Position numbers and translations under genes: made by a program. A stretch of DNA of 64,000 nt, from contig WHUZ01000084.1 in NCBI GenBank assembly GCA_015179045.1, positions 186,001 to 250,000 of the forward strand. Reading direction: 5' to 3'. This stretch comes from Kalaharituber pfeilii. Lineage: Eukaryota; Ascomycota; Pezizomycetes; Pezizales; Pezizaceae. Shown piece by piece: positions 10,456 to 19,803 of the stretch. The notes below the pieces were generated by a model. It searched no databases. It saw only the letters and a list, made by a program, of their open reading frames with translations, and was not told the origin of the DNA. The number at the start of each line of letters is the position of its first letter. Within the stretch, counting starts at the first letter, position 1.

Positions 10456-10794
10456 GAACATTCCTGACAATTCCACCTGGTTCTAGTTATTTCCTTAGTC
10501 TTCTATATGTTTCTCTTGTTTGTTTGTTTGCTTGAAGGAATTGGAAATTAGCCTTGAGGGCTCTCTATAAAAGAGGCCCTCCCTCCCCGCTCTCTAGACT
10601 CCCCACGCAACAACTTGTATATGTATGACGGGGTTAATCTATATAAACCCTAGCTGATGGCATAGTTAGAAGAATCAAGACACAAGCGGTGTTCTAAGAC
10701 TTAAGTTCTCTATTACTCTGAAACCTATCGTTTCCTCATTACGCCCGAGAATCGCTCCGCTCCGCTGCGCGCTCCACGCAAAACAGCTGCCCTT
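10456..10794 (+). promoter_or_regulatory. Possible Pol II promoter or LTR relic
   Basis: TCTATAAAAGAGG lies near 10564, followed by a C/T-rich stretch to about 10605 and a second TATA-like ATCTATATAAACC near 10640. The arrangement recalls the promoter half of a retrotransposon LTR, but no matching second LTR or element body is in the window. Confidence 0.3.
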
Positions 10795-10960
10795 CCGGCC
10801 CGCAGTATATACACCTCCATAGCGACTCCGGCCCGCAGTATATACACCTCCATAGCGACTCCGGCCCGCCGTATACACACCTCCGTAGCGACTCCGGCCC
10901 GCCGTATATACACCTCCGTAGCGACTCCGGCCTGCCGAATACGCACCTCCGTAGCCGTAA
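10795..10960. repeat. 33-bp minisatellite, 5 units
   Basis: Units read CCGGCCCGCAGTATATACAC then CTCCATAGCGACT, with A/G and C/A variants in later units. Frames through it on the minus strand are repeat artefacts. Confidence 0.85.
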
Positions 10961-11140
10961 CATCCAGTGCCTTCCAGCGCCCACCGGAGCCTAGCCCCTC
11001 ACGCCCGTAACAATATTTACGTGACTGCGATACTGTTATTACTTGGCTCCCATGTTGCCTGCATTGCATATGCACATTTCGGATATACGTGTGCATCTAC
11101 CGACTGGCGTCCACCCTACAATTGTGGTGAACCCATAACA

Positions 11141-11875
11141 ACTGCTCCGAGTAAGCCACAAGAAGGACTAAGGTAACCGGAGATGGAATTAGGAATCTTT
11201 TAGACCTATTCTGATAAGTACCAACTCATATATTCATCTCCGGACATGTTGTGCTCTTTCGGAGCAGAAACTTGTATAAGTACTATATAAAGGCTACTCC
11301 GTCCACTCTACGGTGGTGGTGAACTGCTCCGAGTAAGCCACAAGAAGGACTAAGGTAACCGGAGATGGAATTAAGAATCTTTTAGACCTACTCTGATAAG
11401 TACCAACTCATATATTCATCTCCGGACATGTTGTGCTCTTTCGGAGCAGAAACTTGTATAAGTACTATATAAAGGCTACTCCGTCCACTCTACGGTTATG
11501 GTAAACTCATAACAACTGCTCCGAGTAAGCTATAAGAAGGACTAAGGTTACTGGAGATGGAATTAAGAATCTTTTAGATCTACTCTGATAAGTACCAACT
11601 CACATATTCATCTCTGAACATGTTGTACTCTTTCGGAGCAGAAACTTATATAAGTATTATATAAAGGCTACTCCAAATGCAGAGGATAGGTAAACTGCTC
11701 CGAGTAAGCCACAAGAATGATTAAGGTTACCAGAGATAGAGCCAGAGCTCTTTAGACCTACTCTGATGAGTAACAACTCACATAATTCATCTCCAGACAT
11801 GTTGTACTCTTTGGAGCAGAGATGTATGTAAGTACTATATAAAGGCTACTTTGAATACAGAGGACAGGTAAGTAA
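11141..11875 (+). repeat. Four tandem units of about 180-190 bp with internal inverted repeats and TATA box
   Basis: Units start near 11142, 11324, 11515 and 11695. Each begins CTGCTCCGAGTAAGCC and ends with a segment containing ACTATATAAAGGCTACT. In units 1-2 two nested inverted repeats are exact: CTGCTCCGA with TCGGAGCAG, and CCGGAGATG with CATCTCCGG. Units 3 and 4 carry substitutions that are not compensatory, so the pairing is decaying. The array ends about 360 bp upstream of the nuclease-like gene. Confidence 0.85.
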
Positions 11876-12071
11876 AGCTTTGGAGAAGAGTAATAGGTAG
11901 CGGAAATGAAAATAGGTGTACTATTTAGGTACAATATATAAAGTATACTAAGAAATCTAGCTTAAGTTGCAAACATGTTAGCAAATATGAAAGTATTTTC
12001 AGAGATACAGTCTACATACAGTAGATCTCTCAATATGGATATTCTGACGATCATTTGCATACATAGCATTG

Positions 12072-12103
12072 CACTAAAATAGTGCCATGCGGCGCTATTT
12101 TAG
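12072..12103. other. Strong hairpin, 14-bp stem and 4-nt loop
   Basis: ACTAAAATAGTGCC, loop ATGC, then GGCGCTATTTTAGT. The single imperfect pair is G-T, so the RNA form would pair throughout. It lies between the tandem array and the nuclease-like gene; role unknown. Confidence 0.6.
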
Positions 12104-12157
12104 TCTTATACGCTAACCAGCTCCGACGCCGGAGCAAAAGTAAGCTATGATAGACCT

Positions 12158-12231
12158 CGGAGAAGTTTGGCACCAGACTCTATTCCTTTCGCGAATTATT
12201 TTAGCGTGCCAAGAGAGTCTGGGTACGAGAA
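12158..12231 (+). repeat. 74-bp repeat immediately upstream of the nuclease-like gene
   Basis: Inverted copy of 7317-7390. It ends 3 bp before the ATG at 12235, so it would lie in the 5' leader or core promoter. Confidence 0.85.
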
Positions 12232-12234
12232 TAC

Positions 12235-13405
12235 ATGGACCCGAGAGATGGCAGAGCTACAGTTCAACAAGTTTACGACAGTCGTCGATTTAGCGCCTAC
12301 ACCTTCACCGTCACAGAGACTTACTCTCAGTACTGTAACGTCACTACAAACCATACCTACACCGGAACCACCACAAACACTCACGACAACACTACTAGCT
12401 CGATCATGGTCATACATTCAGAGGAACCCACTCCAGAAACTACATCACCAGCTCTGATCAGTTCCATAGTGACAAACTTTTTTTCCGAAATGCCTACCCC
12501 CTCCGGAGGCGTTAGAGAGCTCCGGAACGACAGCAGGAAGCGTAAGGGCAAGACTCCTTCAGCCCAGACCACAGTAAGTAGTGATTTGGATAACTGGAAG
12601 CCAAGTTAATTGGTTACTGATTGATTGGCAGGAACATCAAAATACGATGGGCGATGAGAACCCGGAATCGAAGGAGAGAAAGAAGAGGATAAAATCTAAC
12701 TGGTATTCCGAGATGTCCATATTCGATGCACAGAAAAGATTAGGCTTTAGATTGGGAGCAATAACGGTGATCCCGGTTGAAACAATGTTGGCAAAAGCAA
12801 AGCATAGACTGGAAGAAGGAGATGCTACCTTGAAGATTACCAAGGAGAGCGTTTATGACAGGATAGTGGAGTATCTTGAGGTTGAAGGCTATCCAGAGAT
12901 AAGTGACAACTTCAAAGAGGCCAACATCAACGACCTTGTTTACACCACCGTCACTCCCATAATTGCTGATTTCAAACGCAACACGGGACACCATAATGTA
13001 AAGATACAAAGGGAGAAACACACCATCCCCACGGACTCTGAGAGAGATGAAGATGAGGAATTTGTTGTTACAATAGATGAGATTTATGTGACTGAAGAAA
13101 AGTTTATCCTCATAGTCGAGACAAAGAGATTATATCTCGCAGAGGCCTTGAAACAGTGCTTGCTAGCAATGAAAGATATGGGTAACAGGATTGATATTTA
13201 TGGTGGTGAGGTCTACGGATTTGTTACAACAGGGGAAACTTGGAGAATGCTCCGATACGATGGTACATCTTTTGAGAAGACAGAGTGCATTGATGTACTA
13301 AGGGGCAAAAGGGATCGATGCTTATGGATGGAGAATCATTCCATTCTTGTTGACTGTATGTATGTTGCATTAAGCAGTGGAGGGATCGTAAAACACGAAG
13401 GTTGA
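12235..13405 (+). CDS. PD-(D/E)XK nuclease-fold-like protein, fungal accessory type
   Basis: Exon 12235-12573, a 58-bp intron 12574-12631 (GTAAGTAG..GGCAG) and exon 12632-13405 join in phase 0, giving 370 aa. The first ~115 residues are Thr/Ser-rich and then basic (KRKGK) and look disordered. The second exon has a compact domain. There, DEIYV, then LIVETKR and YGFVTTGETWRML, follow the order of restriction-endonuclease-like domains in fungal and oomycete Crinkler/REase proteins: an acidic residue before a beta strand, then ExK, then a V-T-G-x-x-W strand. The catalytic assignment (D near DEIYV, E and K of VETKR) is inferred. Usual partner domains such as a kinase are not seen, so function is unknown. 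No stop or frameshift interrupts it. An upstream ATG at 12167 is in another frame. Confidence 0.6.
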
Positions 13406-13575
13406 TTATGCTCAATGGTTTTGCGCCGTGATAACCGAACAGGAAGATGTAATTGGGAAAAGGCGTGAGTAGATCATAGAACCGCCGCAAACAGAGACAG
13501 GTTATTAGACCGCACAATACACATCTAATCAATAGTAAATGCCTCGTACTATCTATGAAGCTTCTATACGGCGCA

Positions 13576-15195
13576 TCACTTTCTATCCACCCTCTGTACG
13601 AACACACTCGCTGCTTTCCTCAACCTATTCATCACCGCTAGACCCTCTTTCTCCTCCTCAATCCCTTCCACATGAATCGCTCCAACTCCTCTCGCATCCA
13701 ACTCTCTCAGTGCTGCAAATAATCCCCTTGATATTTCCACCCCTGAGGTACCCAAAAATATCTCCTCCACCCCTACACCCCCTTCAGGACCACCCCTCCC
13801 ATTTTGTGCCCCCCATCCATTCCTCCGTAATGCCAACTCTAACGCCACTTGCCCTGCCATATCCCCACTCCATGCCCTTGTCCGAATGATCCCCACTTTC
13901 CCTCTCCATCCCACCGACTTGCCGAGCTCAGTTGATCCGGGAGGGGTTGCGCCAGGCTCATATAATATCACCGTCGCTTTCGGCGAGTAATGCCTATACT
14001 TCATCCCCGGAACTAAGGGAATCATTTCCCCTTCCCCCTCCAAGCTCACCGTATTACTATTCGCACCTCCACTTTTTGGCGTCATAGTCGTCATGTCCAT
14101 CGCCGCTGTCGTCACCTTCCCCGTGCTGACTATACACTTCTCCCAAACGCCTCCACACGCCCTAATCTGCTCCAAGCTCACCCCTCCAGGGCGTAGTATC
14201 CTCGGCGGACTACACAGCCCACTAACCACAGTTGACTCAACACCCACATCTGCTTCTCCTCCGTCTAATATCAGTGGTATCCGTCCATTAAGGTCGGTAT
14301 ACACATGCGCTGCGCTAGTTGGTGAGGGTTTCCCAGATGCATTTGCCGACGGGGCAGCAATGGGTAAGTTGGTCATATGCATCAGTGCAAGTGCAATCGG
14401 GTGATTCGGTATTCGGACTGCAAACGTTGTCTGCTCCGCCGTCACATTCTTCGACAGCGGCGTCTTCGTCGGTAAGTTCAATAATATCGTCAACGGCCCC
14501 GGCCAGAACCTCGATATGAGCGGTGTGTAGACCTCCGGTATCTCTATCGGTAATGATAAACCATTCTGATTCGAAGCTCCGCACCTCCTGTTCCCATTCT
14601 CCTCGGTTCCTCGACTCCGATTCAACAACTCCCTCAACTGCCTCAACGACGCAACATGCACAATAAGTGGATTATCTGAGGGCCTATTCTTTGCCTTAAA
14701 GATCCTCTTCACCCCCTCATCGTTTGTCGCATCCGCCCCCAGTCCATATACCGTCTCCGTCGGAAATGCCACAGGGTTCCCATCCCTTAGTATCGCCGCT
14801 GCGCGCTCCAAATTCCGCCTCGTCTCCGCGCACCTAATTTCTAAACTTGGAGAGTCGTGCTGATGATGTGAGGCAGGCGCAGGCGTGAATGAAATTGATG
14901 TAGGATCGACTTTGAGGATGTCTATGAGGGTGCTGCTGCCGTTGATGACAGGGAAGGAGGGCAGACTGGAGGACGGGGTCGAGGCGTGCGGCATTGTGGA
15001 TGCGGATCGGAAGCCGGGAGCTGCAGGGGGATGCTGGTGGTGGTGACAGTGGCGATTGTGACGCTGAGAGCTGCGGTGAGATGTACTGCTGCTGCTCGGG
15101 GAAAGAAAGCGAGTGAGAGCGGTTGAGGTGCGCGATGAGATGAGCAGTTGCGACTCGCCTTTTCTTTGGTGGGGCTCTAGGGGGTATGCAGCCAA
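13576..15195 (-). CDS. SUA5: Threonylcarbamoyl-AMP synthase Sua5 (YrdC/Sua5 family)
   Basis: A single minus-strand exon of up to 539 aa. The family makes threonylcarbamoyl-AMP from threonine, bicarbonate and ATP, the first step of tRNA N6-threonylcarbamoyladenosine (t6A) synthesis. The YrdC core starts near residue 130: FPTETVYGLGADA, then KNRPSDNPLIVHV, the K-x-R...S-x-N nucleotide-binding signature, and WPGPLTILL. PAPSANASGKPSPT-like residues follow, then the linker to a C-terminal Sua5 domain. The first ~67 residues are Ser/His/Arg-rich. They could be a mitochondrial presequence, with translation from the internal Met in MPHASTPS giving the cytosolic form; that dual use is inferred from other eukaryotes. 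No intron is needed. Confidence 0.9.
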   Translation of the reverse strand: MAAYPLEPHQRKGESQLLISSRTSTALTRFLSPSSSSTSHRSSQRHNRHCHHHQHPPAAPGFRSASTMPHASTPSSSLPSFPVINGSSTLIDILKVDPTSISFTPAPASHHQHDSPSLEIRCAETRRNLERAAAILRDGNPVAFPTETVYGLGADATNDEGVKRIFKAKNRPSDNPLIVHVASLRQLRELLNRSRGTEENGNRRCGASNQNGLSLPIEIPEVYTPLISRFWPGPLTILLNLPTKTPLSKNVTAEQTTFAVRIPNHPIALALMHMTNLPIAAPSANASGKPSPTSAAHVYTDLNGRIPLILDGGEADVGVESTVVSGLCSPPRILRPGGVSLEQIRACGGVWEKCIVSTGKVTTAAMDMTTMTPKSGGANSNTVSLEGEGEMIPLVPGMKYRHYSPKATVILYEPGATPPGSTELGKSVGWRGKVGIIRTRAWSGDMAGQVALELALRRNGWGAQNGRGGPEGGVGVEEIFLGTSGVEISRGLFAALRELDARGVGAIHVEGIEEEKEGLAVMNRLRKAASVFVQRVDRK

Positions 15196-17002
15196 TTAGA
15201 GCTACATAACTTGTAGTGGGGCTATGCACATCAGAGTTCCTGCATAAATTGCTGTAGGTGCACCTGCAGCCTGAACATGACCTTGTCCTACTGGACGTTG
15301 TTCTACTAGTAGCAGTACTGCTGTAAGAAGAATGCATGCTGTATTGGATGACTGTGCTCGGAAATCGCTACGGCGGAATCGCACAGTATACGCATGTATG
15401 ATTGCCCTGCGAGGCTTGTCTTGTGAGTGCGATATTTGCACTTGAATAAGTTGTGCAAGCTGGCTCCGATGCACTATTTCTAGGTGACAAGTATAACATT
15501 TTGAGCCGACCCAAAACTTATCCCTCAGAGACAGGGTATCATATACCCCAGAGCTATAGGGTATCCTGACCCAACCCATGCAACGACTACCCTCCGCCGA
15601 TCACCCGCGTATTTCCCAACCCGACCTGTTCGGTTCTTGGCACCCGCCAAGGTATGAGTCTGTTACAGTATATACATATGCAATAGAATCTATAGGATGG
15701 AAAGAACCTTGCGTAGTACTGTACAGTGAACAGTAAGTTTAAGGTATTTAGTAACTTTAACATGCTACAATCAAGCTAATGCATACTATACTACCAAATA
15801 CTACCTCACAAATCTTATTGAACATATATTCGAACAAAAACTATGTATTCAATTGTAGTCAGATATTTATAAGTGCTCCAGCGGTTGACAAGCCAAAGGG
15901 GTGTCCTCTGAGGTCCAGATGCTGGTCAAAGCAATGGAGCTTTATAAATAAAAAAACTGGATATGCCGACGTTGGTGCAAAGAGCTGTTCGAAATGGCCT
16001 GAGTAATATGAAAACTACAGACACTGCAACTGTAAAGAGGGGTTATGATAACTATGGCAAAATGGAAGATATCAGGAGAATTCTAGTAGCCAAGTAATCA
16101 GGTTCTGGGTTTGGTGCAGTATTGATGTTGCCAAAGCTTTCTAACACTGTCTTGCAAAACCTTGGCATTAAAGTGCCTAGCCAATTTAAACCCCTCGACT
16201 ATGACTATATACTCAACAAGCACCATGGTTATTGATGAAAAGAGAAACCCAAATCAAGCTCGGGAGAGGCGTGTTGCGGACACTAGAACAAAGCTTGCAG
16301 CGCTCATAAGTACTAGACATTCCTATCACAAATGCTTTCCGAGTACTGATCATGAACAGGGAGGGATACAGGGCAAGCTGTAGAGCCAGACAAAATCCAA
16401 ACTACCAAACCATCGGATGGAGTTCCATGGGAATTCGTATCCAACAGCCAGGACTTCCCGCGCATACCCCTAGGGGGGTTGAGTGCTTGAACAAGGAGGC
16501 GATTGTTAGGAATGAGGTTTATGTGGTTTGGAAAAATGTGAGCTATGGTTACTATCATCCAGAAATAGACTAATAAACCTAGGATGACCTCGTAACCCTT
16601 CGAGTACCGCCTTGGACACTTCAGCAAGCTCTTTCGGGCGAGGGAGGGTAGGAATTTGTAATTAAGTACAGACGATTTGAGGCAGAAAACGCACGAATGA
16701 GAGAGGAAAACACGATGCTTCGGCAGCAGATTTCACACTTACAAAATGTGTTAGATTCAATACACCGTCTTTCGGCGAATAGCTCAGGCAGGGAGCAGTG
16801 AATAGGGTCACGTCAAATGAACTATGTATATTTGTGGCCGTTCAGCGTTTTTATCTCGAAGTGTCGCAAAGGCCTGTCTAAAAAGTCTTTCCCACATTAC
16901 ATTTTAGCGAATAGTTGTAGCTTAGCGGTTACGACACTTCTTTTTTGTTGTTCAGGTGGGGAAGTTGGGGGACGAGGCTAGGGAAGCTGGTCTGTCATCT
17001 TA
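15196..17002. other. Mostly non-coding, possible gene remnants
   Basis: Short open frames at 15779-16006, 16162-16383 and 16352-16573 do not connect into a recognisable protein. A heptad-like tail is noted separately at 16655-16801. The region may be an old, broken gene. Confidence 0.35.
16655..16801 (+). pseudogene. Possible 3' exon with coiled coil
   Basis: The frame starting around AAGTACAGACGATTTGAGGC encodes FEAENARMREENTMLRQQIS and continues with LQNVLDSIHRL to a TGA at 16799-16801. Leucine and hydrophobic residues recur at heptad spacing, as in a bZIP or coiled-coil tail. No upstream basic region or exon could be joined with confidence, so this is a weak call. Confidence 0.25.
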
Positions 17003-17358
17003 TGTGGTCCAGTGGAACTGATGCCCGCACTTGCCATCGGCTGACGCTCTGCGTGCTTGCATCCAGTGCCATCGGTTGACGCTCTGGTTTCGGGCATCAG
17101 GATTAAACATTTGCTCACTTGTTGATGCCTGAAACACCTGGCCACAGTGGATGTAGATCTCTGCAGCCGATGGCAAGTGTGATAACCTGTTGGTGCGAGC
17201 ATCATATCACTGCACAGAGTGAGCAAGTGTTTAATCCTGATGCCGGAACTACTAGTAGAGCGTCAACCGATGGCACTTGGTGATCTCTGCACCCAAAGCG
17301 TCAGCCGCTGGCAAGTGCGATAACCTGTTGGTGCGGGCATCAGTTCCACTGGACCATG
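17003..17358. repeat. Foldback / inverted repeat of about 355 bp
   Basis: The left arm 17005-17120 (TGGTCCAGTGGAACTGATGC onward) matches the reverse complement of 17217-17356, with a ~25-bp insertion in the right arm. The shared words GGCTGACGCT, GTGCCATCGGTTGACGCTCT and GCATCAGGATTAAACA keep order. The ~95-bp loop holds another copy of the GCCGATGGCAAGTG word. No gene inside; probably a MITE or foldback element. Confidence 0.75.
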
Positions 17359-17751
17359 CATATCCGCAGAAGTGAGCTTGAGGGTGCGTATGTAAGGCGC
17401 CAGCTTGGCGCGAGCTGGCTCGCGAGTACATTTATGTATTGTTGCTTTCCTTGATTTCCTAAGAAGTATGTATGTACAGTACAGAGTACTTGTGACAGAG
17501 TTGTATAAGTACGTACAAAGAACCAGTACGTAGTCGGAGGGAAGGCGCCAAAAGCTCGATGGAAGTACCACATTGAGATTTTGCCCAGGACAATTGCGCA
17601 AGATTGCATAACATAATGTATGCGCACTCTATCTAGTCGTATCTAACATTATTTGAGGAACAGCATATTAATAACTTGCTGGCTCAAAAAGTATTTGGAG
17701 CTGCATAAGTCCGGAACAATATTATTTCAACAAGCGAGTACATAGTGCTTT

Positions 17752-18037
17752 CAATAGCGACTCCTTAGTACAAGCATGTTGATCCTCCGATGGGTGGGCC
17801 GTGTTTCTGTCAGGAACCTGTCTGTCGGCTCGAAGTTTGGTCTTGTCTTTTGGTCGTCTATGCATTCGGTAATGTGGTCAATGACATCTCTCACTGCATC
17901 AAGCATAACAGTCAAATTCACTCCACCGAGTCTTCCAACGACGGACTTAAGCAGTGAAGCCTCGAGACGGGCACTTCTGGCAAGAGTTGTTTTGGCACCT
18001 GGACGGGGAGCTGACGGAAAAGTAATTTCCTCTGTCT
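17752..18037 (-). pseudogene. Possible terminal exon of an unrecognised minus-strand gene
   Basis: After a candidate acceptor (GAAAGCGTAG) on the minus strand, the frame is open for about 95 codons. It includes LARSARLEASLLKSVVGRL and AVRDVIDHITECIDDQK and ends in TGA. Composition looks coding and amphipathic-helical. No upstream exon is clear, and a mini-retroposon lies about 110 bp upstream in the gene direction. I do not recognise the family. Confidence 0.3.
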
Positions 18038-18144
18038 ACGCTTTCGGTGCTAGACTGCCCAGTGCTGGCACAGTGCCATGAATCTAATATTGGTCCAATC
18101 CATTTTGGGAGTGCCAAGATGTCAAACCGCGCAGATCCATAGTT

Positions 18145-18205
18145 TTTTTTTTTTTTTTTTTTTTTAATCACATGACCCCGCGTGCAGCTGTTCGCCATGG
18201 CAGGG
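18145..18205 (-). mobile_element. Mini-retroposon, family A, copy 3
   Basis: The target duplication is CAGATCCATAGTT at 18132-18144 versus CAGAGCCATAGTT at 18206-18218 (one mismatch). The minus-strand core CCCTGCCATGGCGAACAGCT continues to GCGGGGTCATGTGATT and a poly-A of about 20. The stem CCCTGC/GCGGGG pairs with one wobble. Confidence 0.8.
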
Positions 18206-19170
18206 CAGAGCCATAGTTCCTTAACCGTAATTAAAGGTGCAGAATATGAAGAACTGCTCTCGGCTTAACCTTCTTAGAAGCAGCTTAGATAATCTACTTG
18301 GCGTTTGAAATATATGCTTTGTCGTGTGGTCAATTTTGGTGGGAAAGGTGCCCGAATGGCGGTATGTCCCAATTGATGGTGAGATACAATACTTATCTAC
18401 AAGTAGAAAGGACGATTGCAAGCATATGTCTGTAATAATGCTTTGAACAAGCTTAGAAACCTCAGTGACTGGCAGCTCAAGTGAGTAGAAATGTCTCCAT
18501 GGCCGGGCAGTGGCCTATATGGCCTCAGCTAATGCTGTAGACTGTGAAGAGGGTTGCGATTACTAGCAGAAATACTTATGTGCAGGTAAGTAAAACTGAA
18601 TCTGATAGTGGACGGTAGTTTCCCATAGACTACAAGCTACTTGCACATGCGTGTGGAGGCAGCTCATGGTCAGCTGCCGGCCCACCTTGCAATGCAGAGT
18701 TTGGCTAAAGGGCATTGTAGATCTTACGTTCATATCTCAGTGCTTCTTTAGTCTACTTCCTGACACTCTACCACCCAGCTGGTCTGGTGTAAGTGCTCCA
18801 GTTCCGCTGCAGGTACACCGGCCGCGGAGTCATAACGTAATAAATGATTTACAATCGGATTCTTAGCAGTACAATGTAGGCACAATGCAGGGCACATGAG
18901 AACTTGCAAGAGGTTACCGGGTGGACGAAGACTCCTAAGTTGAGTTATATCCTGAAGAGTACTTATAGATGATTCTTGATCATGGAAATGAGCGTGGTAC
19001 CAACTGGTATGCAGGTGCGCGCATTATAACAAAGGCAGACTGTTGTGGCAGCCTAGAATTAGCTGGAATGGTCAAGACAAGTTATAAGAAATGCAGGTCC
19101 ATATCAGCAGCTAGTTTGGAGAATGCTTTATTGAGATAGCCACAGGAACCGCTATAGTAGTGTTGGTCCC

Positions 19171-19230
19171 GTCATAGCCCATAGGGCGGCATTCGAGTAA
19201 TGATATTAATATATTTATTTTTTTTAACAA
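19171..19230 (+). mobile_element. Solo LINE-type 3' hairpin tail (family B)
   Basis: GTCATAGCCCATAGGGCGGC then ATTCGAGTAATGATATTAAT and an AT/T-rich tail. Imperfect possible duplications surround it (TATAGTAGTG-type words on both sides). Confidence 0.5.
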
Positions 19231-19548
19231 AATGTAGTATAGTGTAGTGATCATGCGATGAATTGAGGGGAGGTATTATCAGGAAGGAAGAGGCTTGTTT
19301 CTTTTTTTTTCTTTTTTTTTTTCCTGTCTGTTTTATCCATTATTTTGTTTTAATACTTTGAGCCTCTCCTGAGTTAACCAAGCCCAGTTAGGCTAGTCTA
19401 GCCACGTATATGCAGAAAAGAGATCCGATGGCATAAGGTGTACAGTTGTAGGAGAGGGACTTGCTGTCTCTTTCTCCCTCCCCTCCTTGCGACTCAAGGT
19501 ACTCTCGTGCTCTAATCACAACAATCTGCTCTTTTACCTATAGCTATC

Positions 19549-19622
19549 CGCCCTGCCATAACGAATAGCGGTAAGCAGGGCTACGTGATACATAAAAAAT
19601 TAAAAACATAAAAAAAGAAAAA
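19549..19622 (+). mobile_element. Mini-retroposon, family A, copy 4
   Basis: Target duplications are CTATAGCTATC (19538-19548) and CTATAACTATC (19623-19633). The core is GCCCTGCCATAACGAATAGC, then GGTAAGCAGGGCTACGTGAT, then an A-rich tail. GCCCTGC/GCAGGGC is a perfect 7-bp stem. Confidence 0.85.
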
Positions 19623-19739
19623 CTATAACTATCTCTTTGCACACGTGCTCTAGATTAATAACCTCCAATTTTGTCGCCACGTGGAATTGCCAAAGCACGG
19701 ATGAATTATCCCAGTCTGGGAATTGGAGCGAGTACTAGG

Positions 19740-19803
19740 TTTTTTTTTTTTTTTTTTTTTATGTCACGTAACCCCACATACGACTATTCACCATGGCAGG
19801 ACA
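19740..19803 (-). mobile_element. Mini-retroposon, family A, copy 5
   Basis: Target duplication AGTACTAGG at 19731-19739 and 19804-19812. The minus-strand core is GTCCTGCCATGGTGAATAGT, then GTGGGGTTACGTGACAT and a poly-A of about 21. GTCCTGC pairs with GTGGGGT through seven pairs, four of them wobble. Confidence 0.8.

Noticed and set aside
11141..11875. A family of conserved structured RNAs in the tandem units
   Set aside because: Substitutions in units 3 and 4 break pairs instead of compensating, which favours decaying repeats.
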